This document shows positions 45,504-53,992 of a DNA stretch of 64,000 nucleotides, in pieces. Under the pieces are notes generated by a model. It made no database searches and had not been told where the DNA came from. It saw nothing but the letters and a program-made list of their open reading frames with translations. A program made the position numbers and the translations under genes. The first letter of the stretch is position 1; each line of letters begins with the position of its first letter. The DNA is from Terriglobia bacterium (GTDB lineage Bacteria; Acidobacteriota; Terriglobia; Versatilivoradales; Versatilivoraceae), in contig OX638355.1 in assembly GCA_951813285.1 (NCBI GenBank), forward strand, positions 1,149,136 through 1,213,135. Reading direction: 5' to 3'.

Positions 45504-47477
45504 GTGTCGCCCCGTTTGAGTTGCCCGGTCGTATTCACGATGGGTTGTCTTCTCTGGGCTTTGCCGAGTCCGATGGGAGCTGAAACTCCCCGGCTGGCCC
45601 AGGAGCCGGAGGCGGCTTGGCTGTTTCCGCTGGGGGGCCAGCGGGGGACAGACCTCGAGGTCGAGATCCGGGGGAAAGCACTGCAGTCGGCCTATGCGGT
45701 GGTTGCCGAGGAAGAGGGAATCCGGACCGAGTTCCGCGCGGTTGAGGAAATTTTGGAGGAGAGCGAAGAGGGTGCCCCGAAGCAAGATGACAAGAAGGAT
45801 CCGGAGTACCGGGTGCGAGTGGGCGTGGAAATCGATGCGGCGGCCCGCCCGGGGAACCACTGGTTGCGGGTGGTCACTCCCGGGGGAATCACCAACCGGG
45901 TCCACTTTCGGGTGAATGCGGATCGTGTGATCCGGGAGTCGGCCGACCCTCATGACCTCCCCGACAGGGCCCAGGCGATCGACTACCCGGTGGTGGTCAA
46001 CGGGCAGATCGACAAGCCCGCCCAGATGGATTTCTACCAGGTTGAGGTCGCCGGGGGGCAGGAGCTTCTGTTTGAAGTGACTCGCAGCCAGGAATCGGCG
46101 GCCAACGTCTTTCGCTCCCAGATATCGATCCATGGGCGCCGGGGAAGCTGGTTCGATCCTGATCGGGTAGTGCGCCTGGCTTTCAGCGACAAGGACCGGG
46201 GGGAACGCGTCACGGCGGCCCGGGACCCCAGGCAGAGAACCGGGACTCGAGTCAGCCTGCGGCACCGGTTCGCTGAGGCGGGCCGCTACTTTGTGGAGGT
46301 TGGCTCTCTGGGTGGGCAGGCGAAGGCCGATTTCGTCTATCAGTTGCGGGTGGCGCCGTCGGATCGACCCTCCCATGAGGCTCCGGGGCCTCGGGATTGG
46401 AGCGAGAGAAGTTTCGTACGGAAACTTGCCGGCGACCGGCTCAAGCAGTTGTGGTCGAGGGGAGTCAGGGACGATGGGCCGGTCTCGGAACCGAAGCAGG
46501 AAGCCGCCCAGGATGGGGAGCCTCCCAAGGAGCCCGATCCGGCCCAACTCGACCTCAAGCTCTCCGACCCGACCCTTGCCCTCGGCGTCCATTCGGAAAA
46601 GGAACCCGGGGACCGGCTCGAAGACGCCGTCGAGATTCCGGTGCCGTCAATCGTCGAGGGGGTCGTGCAACACCCCGGGGACAGCGACCTGTTCAAGTTC
46701 AAGGTCCATTCCGGACAGAAGCTGGCCTTTGAGGTTGAGACTCCCGAAGTCACCCGGCCCGATTTCAACCCCTTGCTGCAAGTTATCGATTCCCGGGGAC
46801 GAGACCAGTTCAGCAGCCTGCGCCGAACCGAAAAGTACCGGAGCGTCACCAGTGTTCACCTGGTTGCGGTGGATCCCAAGGTGATCGGCACCTTTGAAAA
46901 AGGGGGTGACTACTACTTAAAGGTAAGGGATGTGACTCTCAGGAAGGGCGGTCCCGGTTTTCGCTACAGGGTGCTGGTCCGGCCGCAGATTCCCCACGTG
47001 GGTGACATCCATCTGGAAACCCGAACGCGAGACTTCCAGGATGGCCGGGTGGATCCCCACCGCGTCAATCTGCCGGTCGGTAAAGCTGCCAAGCTCACCT
47101 TGATCATGGAGCAGGAAGAGGGTTTCTTCCTGCCCTCCAATCAGATTGCGGTGTCGGTCAAAGGCCTGCCGGCGGGGGTCGAAGCTCTTCCCGGCGCCAG
47201 CAGCTACAGGTTGCCGGGTTCTCCCAAGCCGCCGGTCATCAAGGGGGCCGACCACCACCTGCCCATGGTGCAGACCATCAGCGTGGTGCTTCATTCCCGG
47301 GACGACACGGCGCCCACCCATCTGCCGGCCTGGATCACGGTGACCGCCCGACCCATTGTCGGGGGCCGGCTCGGTCCCAAGCTGACGGTAAAGAAGATTC
47401 CACTGACGATCCTGGATCCAAATCCCGCCAGAGAGTTGAGCCGGCTGACAAGCCAACAAGCCGGGGGTGAAAGGTAA
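45504..47477 (+). CDS. PPC-domain exported protein, first operon
   Basis: About 657 aa from a GTG with GGAG 7 nt upstream. This start gives a signal peptide (LSCPVVFTMGCLLWALPSPMG), whereas the open frame back to 45387 does not. The N-terminal beta-domain (PLGGQRGTDLEVEIRGKAL) is followed by two bacterial pre-peptidase C-terminal-like (PPC) segments: ~170-300 (VVVNGQIDKPAQMDFYQVEV) and ~385-500 (DSDLFKFKVHSGQKLAFEVE). It lies 5 bp before a DUF1549/DUF1553 gene in the operon type seen in Planctomycetota, Verrucomicrobiota and Acidobacteriota. Probably a binding component; the substrate is unknown. A second, divergent copy lies at 51666. Confidence 0.82.
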   Translation: MSPRLSCPVVFTMGCLLWALPSPMGAETPRLAQEPEAAWLFPLGGQRGTDLEVEIRGKALQSAYAVVAEEEGIRTEFRAVEEILEESEEGAPKQDDKKDPEYRVRVGVEIDAAARPGNHWLRVVTPGGITNRVHFRVNADRVIRESADPHDLPDRAQAIDYPVVVNGQIDKPAQMDFYQVEVAGGQELLFEVTRSQESAANVFRSQISIHGRRGSWFDPDRVVRLAFSDKDRGERVTAARDPRQRTGTRVSLRHRFAEAGRYFVEVGSLGGQAKADFVYQLRVAPSDRPSHEAPGPRDWSERSFVRKLAGDRLKQLWSRGVRDDGPVSEPKQEAAQDGEPPKEPDPAQLDLKLSDPTLALGVHSEKEPGDRLEDAVEIPVPSIVEGVVQHPGDSDLFKFKVHSGQKLAFEVETPEVTRPDFNPLLQVIDSRGRDQFSSLRRTEKYRSVTSVHLVAVDPKVIGTFEKGGDYYLKVRDVTLRKGGPGFRYRVLVRPQIPHVGDIHLETRTRDFQDGRVDPHRVNLPVGKAAKLTLIMEQEEGFFLPSNQIAVSVKGLPAGVEALPGASSYRLPGSPKPPVIKGADHHLPMVQTISVVLHSRDDTAPTHLPAWITVTARPIVGGRLGPKLTVKKIPLTILDPNPARELSRLTSQQAGGER

Positions 47478-47482
47478 CGCGC

Positions 47483-50032
47483 ATGGAAACGAAATCCTGC
47501 AGGAAGATAACCGACAGCCGCCGAACGCCGGTCGCTCTGATTGCGGTGTCGACCCTGGGGGCAGCCTGTTTCCTGGCGGCTTTTGTCCAGGCTGCCGAGG
47601 CTGAGGAAACCGCCCTGGGAACTTCTCCCCAACTGTCTTCGATCCGCCTGGTGCCCTCCGAGGTCCGGCTCCAGGGGAGCGATGCCTCCCAGCAGTTTCT
47701 GGTGATGGGAAAGTTTTCGGACGGCCTGGAGCGCGACCTCACCGCGCAGGCCGAGTTTTCCGGCTCCAAGCACGGTCTGATCCGGTTCGCCGCTCACAGC
47801 CGCATCCAACCGCTTGAGGACGGCGACCTGGTCCTTACGGCCCGGGTAGCGGGTCGGGAAGCCACCAGCTCCATCGCCATTCGGGGATCCCAGGAGAAGC
47901 GCCCCTTCAGCTTTCCCCGGGATATCGGGTCGCTGTTGACCCAACAGGGTTGCAACAACACCACCTGCCACGGCGCCGTTCCCGGACAGGGCGGTTTCAA
48001 GCTCTCCACCAACGCTACCTATCCGCGCGACGACTACAAGTGGATCGTGGAGGGAGGGAAGTTCGAAGTCCTCACCGCCGAGACGGAGGAACCTCCCCAT
48101 CCGCGGGTGAATCTGAAGGATCCGAAACAGAGCCTGATTCTGCTCAAGGCGACCCTCCAGGTACCACACGGAGGTGGGCTGCGATTCGGTCCCGACTCCC
48201 CCCAGTACGCCAGGATCCTCCAGTGGATCCAGTCGGGAGCCCCTTACGGTGAGGAAGGTGAATCCGAGAACATCCAGATCGAGAGCCTGGAGGTCTATCC
48301 CCGGGAAAACGTGTTGGGTCTCGAGGGCAAACAGCAGATTCTGGTGACGGCCCAGCTCAGTGACGGCCGGAGAGAGGATGTCACCCAACAGGTCGTCTAC
48401 GAGTCCATCAACCGGTCGGTGGTGGACGTGGACGAAGGGGGTTTGGTGGAGGCCCACAAGACCGGGGAGACCAGTGTCCTGATTCGAGCGCCGGGCCGGG
48501 CCGCCGCCGTCCGTTTCGGCGTGATCGCCAATCCCCTGCCCAGCTATCCCGAGGTGCCGGAAAGCAACTTCATCGACCGGCATGTCTTCGCCAAGCTGAA
48601 AAAATTCAACATCGTTCCCTCGGAGCTCTCCAGCGATGCCGAGTTTCTCCGGCGCATCTGTCTGGACCTGACCGGCACCTTGCCGCCCCCCAACCGGGTC
48701 CGCGAATTCCTGGCTTCCAAGGATCCCGACAAGCGTAACCGGATCATCGAGGTCCTGCTGAATTCACCCGAGTTCGGGGAGTTTCTATTCTTCCGGTACG
48801 GGGAGATCTTCCGCTGGTATGGCGGCGCCACCCAGTTGGGCAAGGATACCCAGCTCTACGGGGAGTGGTTGAAACAGAGCATCGCCATCAACAAACCTTA
48901 CGACCAGTTGGCGGTGGACAGGATTGCGGCTCAGGGTTACGACGGGCCTTCCCGCTTTTTCTACCAGTTGCGGTTCATCATTCCCCCGGAGGAAATGATT
49001 GCCGAGCAGGTGAGGATCTACCTGGCCCGGCGGCTGGACTGCGCCCGCTGCCACAACCATCCCTTCGAAGCCTGGAGCCAGGATCAGTTTTGGGGGATGG
49101 CCGCCTTTTACGGCCGGATGGTGGATCTGCGTGACTCTGTCATGGACGACTCCCTGCTGGTGGACGACCCCGCGCTCAAGGATCGGGTGGTTCATCCCAG
49201 GACCAAGAAGGTAGTCCAGCCGCGTTTTCTGGATGGGCGCGATTTGCCGGAAGGCGAGCGAACCGATTTGCGGATGAAGCTGGCCCGGTGGATCGTGTCC
49301 CACCCCTATTTCGCCGAAGCCTTTGTCAATCGCGTCTGGGACTGGTTCCTGGGCAAGGGCATCGTGGATCCCGTGGACGACTTCCGCTCCACCAATCCAC
49401 CCACCCACCCGGAGTTGCTGAAAGCCCTGGCCGAGGACTTCCGGGCCAACGGCCATGACGTGAAACACCTGATGCGGGTGATCGTCCAGTCCAGGACCTA
49501 CCAACTGTCGGGCATCCCCAACGAGACCAACCGGGGCGATCGTTTGAACTTCTCTCACGCGCTGCCCAAGCCGCTGCCGGCTGCGGTGCTGCTGGATGCC
49601 ATCTCGCAGGTGACCGAGGTTCCCGAGAAGTTCGCCAGCGGCGATCGGGGTTTTGCCGCGGGAACGCGGGCCATTGCTCTGATGCCGGACATGCCCTCCC
49701 AGTTCATGGAGGTCTTTGAACGCAATGAGCGCAAGACGCTTCCCGAAGGCAAGCCCGAGCCCGCCCTGGCCCAGGCCTTGCACATGTTGACGGGGAAGAC
49801 CTTTACCGAAAAGCTGGCGAGGGAAGGCGGGCGGGTGGACCGGCTGATCCGGAGCGGAGCGGGAGACGGAGAAATCGTGGAGGAGCTCTATCTGTCTGCC
49901 CTGTCACGGTTTCCCACTGCCGAGGAGCGGACGCGGTTGGAAGAAATGATCGCCGAGCGCCCTCGAAGAGAAGCCATCGAGAGCCTGACTTGGGGTCTAA
50001 TTAGTTCTCGACAATTTTCACACAATCATTAA
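47483..50032 (+). CDS. DUF1549/DUF1553 exported cytochrome-like protein, first operon
   Basis: An 849-aa protein. Signal peptide ending FLAAFVQAAEA; Big-2-like beta-domains at ~45-140 and ~265-340 (DGLERDLTAQAEF, DGRREDVTQQVVYES). A heme-type motif with unusual spacing, GCNNTTCHG (CX4CH), lies at ~157-163. DUF1549 spans ~365-580, containing CARCHNHPFEAWSQDQFWG (CxxCH at ~520-524), and DUF1553 spans ~590-840 (NRVWDWFLGKGIVDPVDDFR, SRTYQLSG). The family is known from sequence only; association with DUF1501 proteins is constant. Co-transcribed with the PPC gene (5-bp gap) and followed by DUF1501 after 87 bp. Confidence 0.92.
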   Translation: METKSCRKITDSRRTPVALIAVSTLGAACFLAAFVQAAEAEETALGTSPQLSSIRLVPSEVRLQGSDASQQFLVMGKFSDGLERDLTAQAEFSGSKHGLIRFAAHSRIQPLEDGDLVLTARVAGREATSSIAIRGSQEKRPFSFPRDIGSLLTQQGCNNTTCHGAVPGQGGFKLSTNATYPRDDYKWIVEGGKFEVLTAETEEPPHPRVNLKDPKQSLILLKATLQVPHGGGLRFGPDSPQYARILQWIQSGAPYGEEGESENIQIESLEVYPRENVLGLEGKQQILVTAQLSDGRREDVTQQVVYESINRSVVDVDEGGLVEAHKTGETSVLIRAPGRAAAVRFGVIANPLPSYPEVPESNFIDRHVFAKLKKFNIVPSELSSDAEFLRRICLDLTGTLPPPNRVREFLASKDPDKRNRIIEVLLNSPEFGEFLFFRYGEIFRWYGGATQLGKDTQLYGEWLKQSIAINKPYDQLAVDRIAAQGYDGPSRFFYQLRFIIPPEEMIAEQVRIYLARRLDCARCHNHPFEAWSQDQFWGMAAFYGRMVDLRDSVMDDSLLVDDPALKDRVVHPRTKKVVQPRFLDGRDLPEGERTDLRMKLARWIVSHPYFAEAFVNRVWDWFLGKGIVDPVDDFRSTNPPTHPELLKALAEDFRANGHDVKHLMRVIVQSRTYQLSGIPNETNRGDRLNFSHALPKPLPAAVLLDAISQVTEVPEKFASGDRGFAAGTRAIALMPDMPSQFMEVFERNERKTLPEGKPEPALAQALHMLTGKTFTEKLAREGGRVDRLIRSGAGDGEIVEELYLSALSRFPTAEERTRLEEMIAERPRREAIESLTWGLISSRQFSHNH

Positions 50033-50119
50033 TAATTTGGGGTTGGCAAACTCTATAAGAATCCGGGGGTTGGGGCAGCTCAGCCGTAACCCCTTTTCAA
50101 GCATCGGCATTGGGGGATC

Positions 50120-51448
50120 GTGATGAACCTGCCGGAATGTTTTTCCTGTACCGGAGGTAGCTTTGAGCGGCGCCAGTTCCTGAGGGTGGGCGGCCTGACG
50201 TTCCTCGGCATTACGCTGAGCGATTACTTCAGACTGGCCGACACGCTGGCCGACACAGGCACCGGTGCGCGCAAGAAGGCCGAGTCGGTCATTCTCATCT
50301 GGCTCTCCGGCGGTCCGCCCCACATGGACATGTGGGATCCCAAGACCAACAGCAATTTCAAACCCATCTCAACCAACGTGGCCGGGATTCAGATCTCCGA
50401 GACGCTTCCCCGAGTGGCGCGGCAGATGGACAAGTTGTCCATCATCCGCTCCATGCACAGCGAGGAGGGGAATCATCCCGAAGGCACCTACTATGGGATG
50501 ACCGGACATCGCCCCAGCCCGGCCTTCCGTTTTCCCAGCCTGGGATCGATCGTCTCCCGAGAGCTCGGCGGGCGACACAATATCCCGCCCTACGTGGTCA
50601 CTCCGCCTCTCTCCTACGGGCACTCCTACATGGCGGGGAACATGGGGCCCCAGTACAACCCCATGATCGTTCCCGATCCCAGCAAGGAAGACTTCAAGAT
50701 TCCCGATCTGACCTTGCCCAAGTCTCTCTCCCCGGATCTGCTCCAGGACCGTCAATCCTTTCTGAAGGTGGTCGATCACCAGTACCGGCAGCAGGAGGAG
50801 TTTGCCCGGTTCGCCAAGATGGACACCTATCAGGAGCAGGCCCTGAGAATGATCCTCTCGCCCAACGTCAAGAAGGCCTTTGACCTTTCGGCGGAGCCGG
50901 ACCGGGTACGGGAAGCCTACGGCAAGACACGCTTTGGACAGTCGGTTCTGCTGGCTCGCCGCCTGGTGGAGGCGGGCTGCCGCTTCGTGACCGCCGAGGG
51001 CTTCAACCACAGCGAGTGGGACATCCATTTCGACAACGACAAGAAGCTGTCGGAAAACCTGGCCCCCCGCTTCGATCAGGCGCTCTCCACCTTGCTGACC
51101 GAATTGGAGGAAAGAGGCCTGCTGGAGACGACGGTGGTCATGGCCATGGGTGAATTCGGGCGAACTCCGAAAATCAACGCCAGAGCCGGTCGGGATCACT
51201 GGGCTCATTGCTGGTCGATGGTGTTGGGAGGTGGCGGAATCAAGGGCGGCCAGATCGTGGGCGCCAGCGACGAACGCGGAGCCTACGTGGCCGAGCGCAA
51301 GGTGACCATCGGTGATCTCTTCGCCACGGTTTACAAGGCCTTGGGAGTGGATTGGACCAAGACCTATACCGGTCTGGACGGTCGGCCCCTCTACATCGCC
51401 AATTCCATCGGGGACAAGCAGGGCCATCCGGTTCACGAGCTGGTCTAG
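50120..51448 (+). CDS. DUF1501 family TAT-exported protein, first operon
   Basis: A 442-aa protein of the alkaline-phosphatase/sulfatase-like superfamily. The start is GTG 50120 or ATG 50123, with GGGGGA just upstream. The N-terminus has a twin-arginine-type signal (ERRQFLRVGGLTFLG). Conserved blocks: LSGGPPHMDMWDPK (~60-75), GHRPSP, MGEFGRTPKINARAGRDHW (likely metal/active site, ~350-370) and ASDERGAYV. Members lack experimental function; sulfatase-like hydrolysis has been proposed for the fold. Third gene of the PPC / DUF1549-DUF1553 / DUF1501 operon. A GC-rich hairpin follows at 51567. Confidence 0.92.
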   Translation: MMNLPECFSCTGGSFERRQFLRVGGLTFLGITLSDYFRLADTLADTGTGARKKAESVILIWLSGGPPHMDMWDPKTNSNFKPISTNVAGIQISETLPRVARQMDKLSIIRSMHSEEGNHPEGTYYGMTGHRPSPAFRFPSLGSIVSRELGGRHNIPPYVVTPPLSYGHSYMAGNMGPQYNPMIVPDPSKEDFKIPDLTLPKSLSPDLLQDRQSFLKVVDHQYRQQEEFARFAKMDTYQEQALRMILSPNVKKAFDLSAEPDRVREAYGKTRFGQSVLLARRLVEAGCRFVTAEGFNHSEWDIHFDNDKKLSENLAPRFDQALSTLLTELEERGLLETTVVMAMGEFGRTPKINARAGRDHWAHCWSMVLGGGGIKGGQIVGASDERGAYVAERKVTIGDLFATVYKALGVDWTKTYTGLDGRPLYIANSIGDKQGHPVHELV

Positions 51449-51559
51449 CCAGGGTCAGGCGAGCGCGGAGTCCGGCCTGTCCCGGTGAGGGTGTGCGCGG
51501 ATCGTTTCTCTCACCGTCGCATCTTCCGCCCGTTCCTTTCCTACTTCCCAGTTCCAATA

Positions 51560-51660
51560 GATATTCCCCCGGGCGTCAGCCCGGGGTTTTCGCCAAGCTG
51601 TGAATGCGGTGTCCGCCTGTAACCGTGGGCGTAGGCCGTTGGGCTACTCTTCCCGGGTGA
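51560..51660. repeat. Dispersed hairpin-rich intergenic repeat, copy R3
   Basis: CCCCGGGC hairpin followed by ACCGTGGGCGTAGGCCGTTGG, matching the two halves of copy R2 (25440-25600). It lies between the two operons. Confidence 0.6.
51567..51590 (+). terminator. Hairpin with T-run after the first DUF1501 gene
   Basis: CCCCGGGC-GTCA-GCCCGGGG followed by TTTT. It also forms the first module of dispersed repeat R3 (51560-51660), so it may be a repeat that doubles as a terminator. Confidence 0.6.
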
Positions 51661-51665
51661 CGAGG

Positions 51666-53591
51666 ATGGTTGGAGTGAAGCGGGTCGCAGGGTTGCTCTC
51701 TTTGGTGCTGGTGCTGACCGCCGGGGGGCTTTGGGCCAATGAGGCCCCGGAGAATCGGAAAAGAAATCCGAAACTGCTCTCGATGACGCCCATGGGCGGT
51801 CACCCGGGCTCCTCCCTGGAATTCCGGCTGCGCGGAGAAGATCTGGAGGGGATTCGGTCCGTCTGGTTGGATTGCGATCGCTTGACTGCCAAAGTGACGG
51901 CGGTCAAGGAGATCGAGCTGGAAAAGGCCAGGTTCTCGAAGAAGACCTACTCCCCGGGACAGGAGGTGTGGATCCAGGTCGATATCGCAGAGGATGCGGC
52001 GGCAGGTGCTCACTCCCTCCGACTCCTCACCGAGTGGGGCCTGTCGGGGCCGGTGACGCTGGTGGTCAGCGACGGGAAGGCCGCGCGGGAACAGCCGGGC
52101 CCCCATCACGACCCCGACAGTGCTCCGATGCTGGAGTTGCCGGCCAATCTCAACGGCAGGATCGGCCGGAACGGGGAGGTGGATTTCTATGCCTTCGAGG
52201 TGCTTGAGAACCAGGAACTGCAGTTCGAAGTCCTGGTTGCCGGTGGAATCCTGTCGGGCTCTCCCATTCACCTGCGGGACCCCGAGTTGATTCTCTACCA
52301 ATCTTCCCAGGGTTGGTTTCAGGGTGAGGCCCGGCGCCTGGAAACCCGCGTCGAATCGACGATCTTCCTCCTGCCGAAAGAAGGCGGGATCCTGAGGCCC
52401 CGGCTGCGGCACCGCTTCGGCAAACCGGGCCGTTACCTGGTTGCCGTCGGAAGCCTGGCTCAAAAAGGGGGTCCCGGCCACAACTATCAATTGCGGATCG
52501 CTCCGGTCGGGTCAAGTCCCCGGCAAGGTCAGGACCACTGGACCCGTTACCGTCCGGCCCATGACGCCCCCCTTCTCGATTGGCGGGAGAGAGGCTTTGG
52601 TCGGGAGATCCATCCCGGCCGGCGCCAACAACTCCGGTCCCGCGCCTTCGCTGAACCTGACGGCAACCCCGCTACGACTCCTGTGGGAGAGGGTACGGAT
52701 CAGCCAGACCGGTCCAGTGCCGGCCCCGGCGATCAGACTGCGCCCCTGGCCCGGTATCCTTCCCTGGTGGAATCCGAACCCGACGAGACGCCGGATTCAG
52801 CTTCAGCCATTTCCCTTCCCGTCATGCTCGAGGGGAGAATTGACGCTCCTGGGGACCTCGACCACTTCCGTTTTTCGGTGCAGGCAGGGCAGAGAGTCGC
52901 CTTCGAGATCCAGACCGTGGACCGGATGTTCCCGGAGCTGAGCCCTTGGCTGGAGGTGCTGGATGCCTCCGGAAAAGCCGTCTGCTCCAATATCTATCGA
53001 AACGTGGAGAACAATTCCGCCTACTGGCAGAGGTTTCTCCAGTCCAAGACGATCTTTACCTTCGAGGAAGCGGGCGACTACATTTTGCGGCTCAGGGACC
53101 TGACCTCCCGGCGAGGAGGGAATGGATTCACCTACCGGGTGCTGGTTCGTCCTCAGGTGCCCCACATCGGCGAGGTGAGCTTGGCGGGCGGAGACCCCAT
53201 CAACCTGGTTCCGGGTGAAGCCAGAACCCTCAAGCTGACCCTGGAGAGGGAAGAGGGGTTGGATCAGATGGTGACGCTGCATCTGGAGAATCTGCCCCCG
53301 GGGGTTCAAGTGCTCCCGACAGTCGTCCCGGAGCAAGAATCGGGGAATCCCAGACGCACGCGGAACGAAGTCCATCCGGACCGGTTTTTCCCGCGGAAGC
53401 AGGAAGTATCCTTGACGCTTTTGGCGGAGGGAGACACTCCGGGTCGCTTGCGCCCTCATCCGGTGAGATTGGTTGCCCGGGTGGTAGCGGAGGGGCGGCC
53501 AGGTCAACCCTTTCCCTTGAAGGATCTCTTCCTGACGGTGGTCGACCCGGTAATTCCCAAGACGGTCAGTCAAATCGCAGCGGGAGATTAG
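51666..53591 (+). CDS. PPC-domain exported protein, second operon
   Basis: About 641 aa from ATG 51666 (preceded by GACGAGG), which opens the signal peptide VKRVAGLLSLVLVLTAGGLWA; the frame is open back to 51600 through repeat R3. Same plan as the 45504 protein: an N-terminal PMGGHPGSSLEFRLRGEDL domain, then PPC-like segments at ~150-280 (LNGRIGRNGEVDFYAFEV) and ~395-520 (LEGRIDAPGDLDHFRFSVQ). The linker (~300-390) is low-complexity and diverged. First gene of the second PPC / DUF1549-DUF1553 / DUF1501 set, but 401 bp separate it from the next gene, with repeat element A inserted between. Confidence 0.8.
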   Translation: MVGVKRVAGLLSLVLVLTAGGLWANEAPENRKRNPKLLSMTPMGGHPGSSLEFRLRGEDLEGIRSVWLDCDRLTAKVTAVKEIELEKARFSKKTYSPGQEVWIQVDIAEDAAAGAHSLRLLTEWGLSGPVTLVVSDGKAAREQPGPHHDPDSAPMLELPANLNGRIGRNGEVDFYAFEVLENQELQFEVLVAGGILSGSPIHLRDPELILYQSSQGWFQGEARRLETRVESTIFLLPKEGGILRPRLRHRFGKPGRYLVAVGSLAQKGGPGHNYQLRIAPVGSSPRQGQDHWTRYRPAHDAPLLDWRERGFGREIHPGRRQQLRSRAFAEPDGNPATTPVGEGTDQPDRSSAGPGDQTAPLARYPSLVESEPDETPDSASAISLPVMLEGRIDAPGDLDHFRFSVQAGQRVAFEIQTVDRMFPELSPWLEVLDASGKAVCSNIYRNVENNSAYWQRFLQSKTIFTFEEAGDYILRLRDLTSRRGGNGFTYRVLVRPQVPHIGEVSLAGGDPINLVPGEARTLKLTLEREEGLDQMVTLHLENLPPGVQVLPTVVPEQESGNPRRTRNEVHPDRFFPRKQEVSLTLLAEGDTPGRLRPHPVRLVARVVAEGRPGQPFPLKDLFLTVVDPVIPKTVSQIAAGD

Positions 53592-53677
53592 CCACGTCCC
53601 CGGTTCATTCGACGGGGTGGATCATTCGAGGGTGAAACAACGGAGCTTCATGGCCTATCGGGAACAAGGACCCTGTC

Positions 53678-53697
53678 CCGTGAATCCGGATTCACGG
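53678..53697. repeat. Perfect 20-bp palindrome
   Basis: CCGTGAATCCGGATTCACGG is its own reverse complement. It lies 8 bp before repeat element A. Confidence 0.95.
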
Positions 53698-53704
53698 ACT
53701 ATTG

Positions 53705-53911
53705 AACATGGATAGACAGGATGCACAGGATAATCAGGACGAGACGATGCCGCACAGGGAGCGGATTCGCTCAATGGTCGGGTCCGTCTTCGAGGGGTTC
53801 CAGGAGCTTGGGAGCGGGATTTGGAATCCTGGTTGAAACCGGGGCGATGGTTGAGCGCAAGGCGGTGGAAACTCTCGTCCAATAATCCTGTATATCCTGT
53901 CCATCCATGTC
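53705..53911. repeat. Inverted-repeat element A (GGAT-word type)
   Basis: The left arm 53705-53740 begins AACATGGATAGACAGGAT and continues with GCACAGGAT; the right arm 53881-53911 ends ATCCTGTCCATCCATGT. The arms are inverted copies built of a roughly 9-bp word (xxxACAGGAT). About 140 bp of non-coding interior. The same arms with a different interior form element B at 59233-59389. Confidence 0.75.
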
Positions 53912-53992
53912 AATAAACCCTCGACTCATGCTTGACTTTGGACCGGATTCCCGCCACCAGGCGCAGCGTTTGGTTCAGGCAAGGCGGTTACG

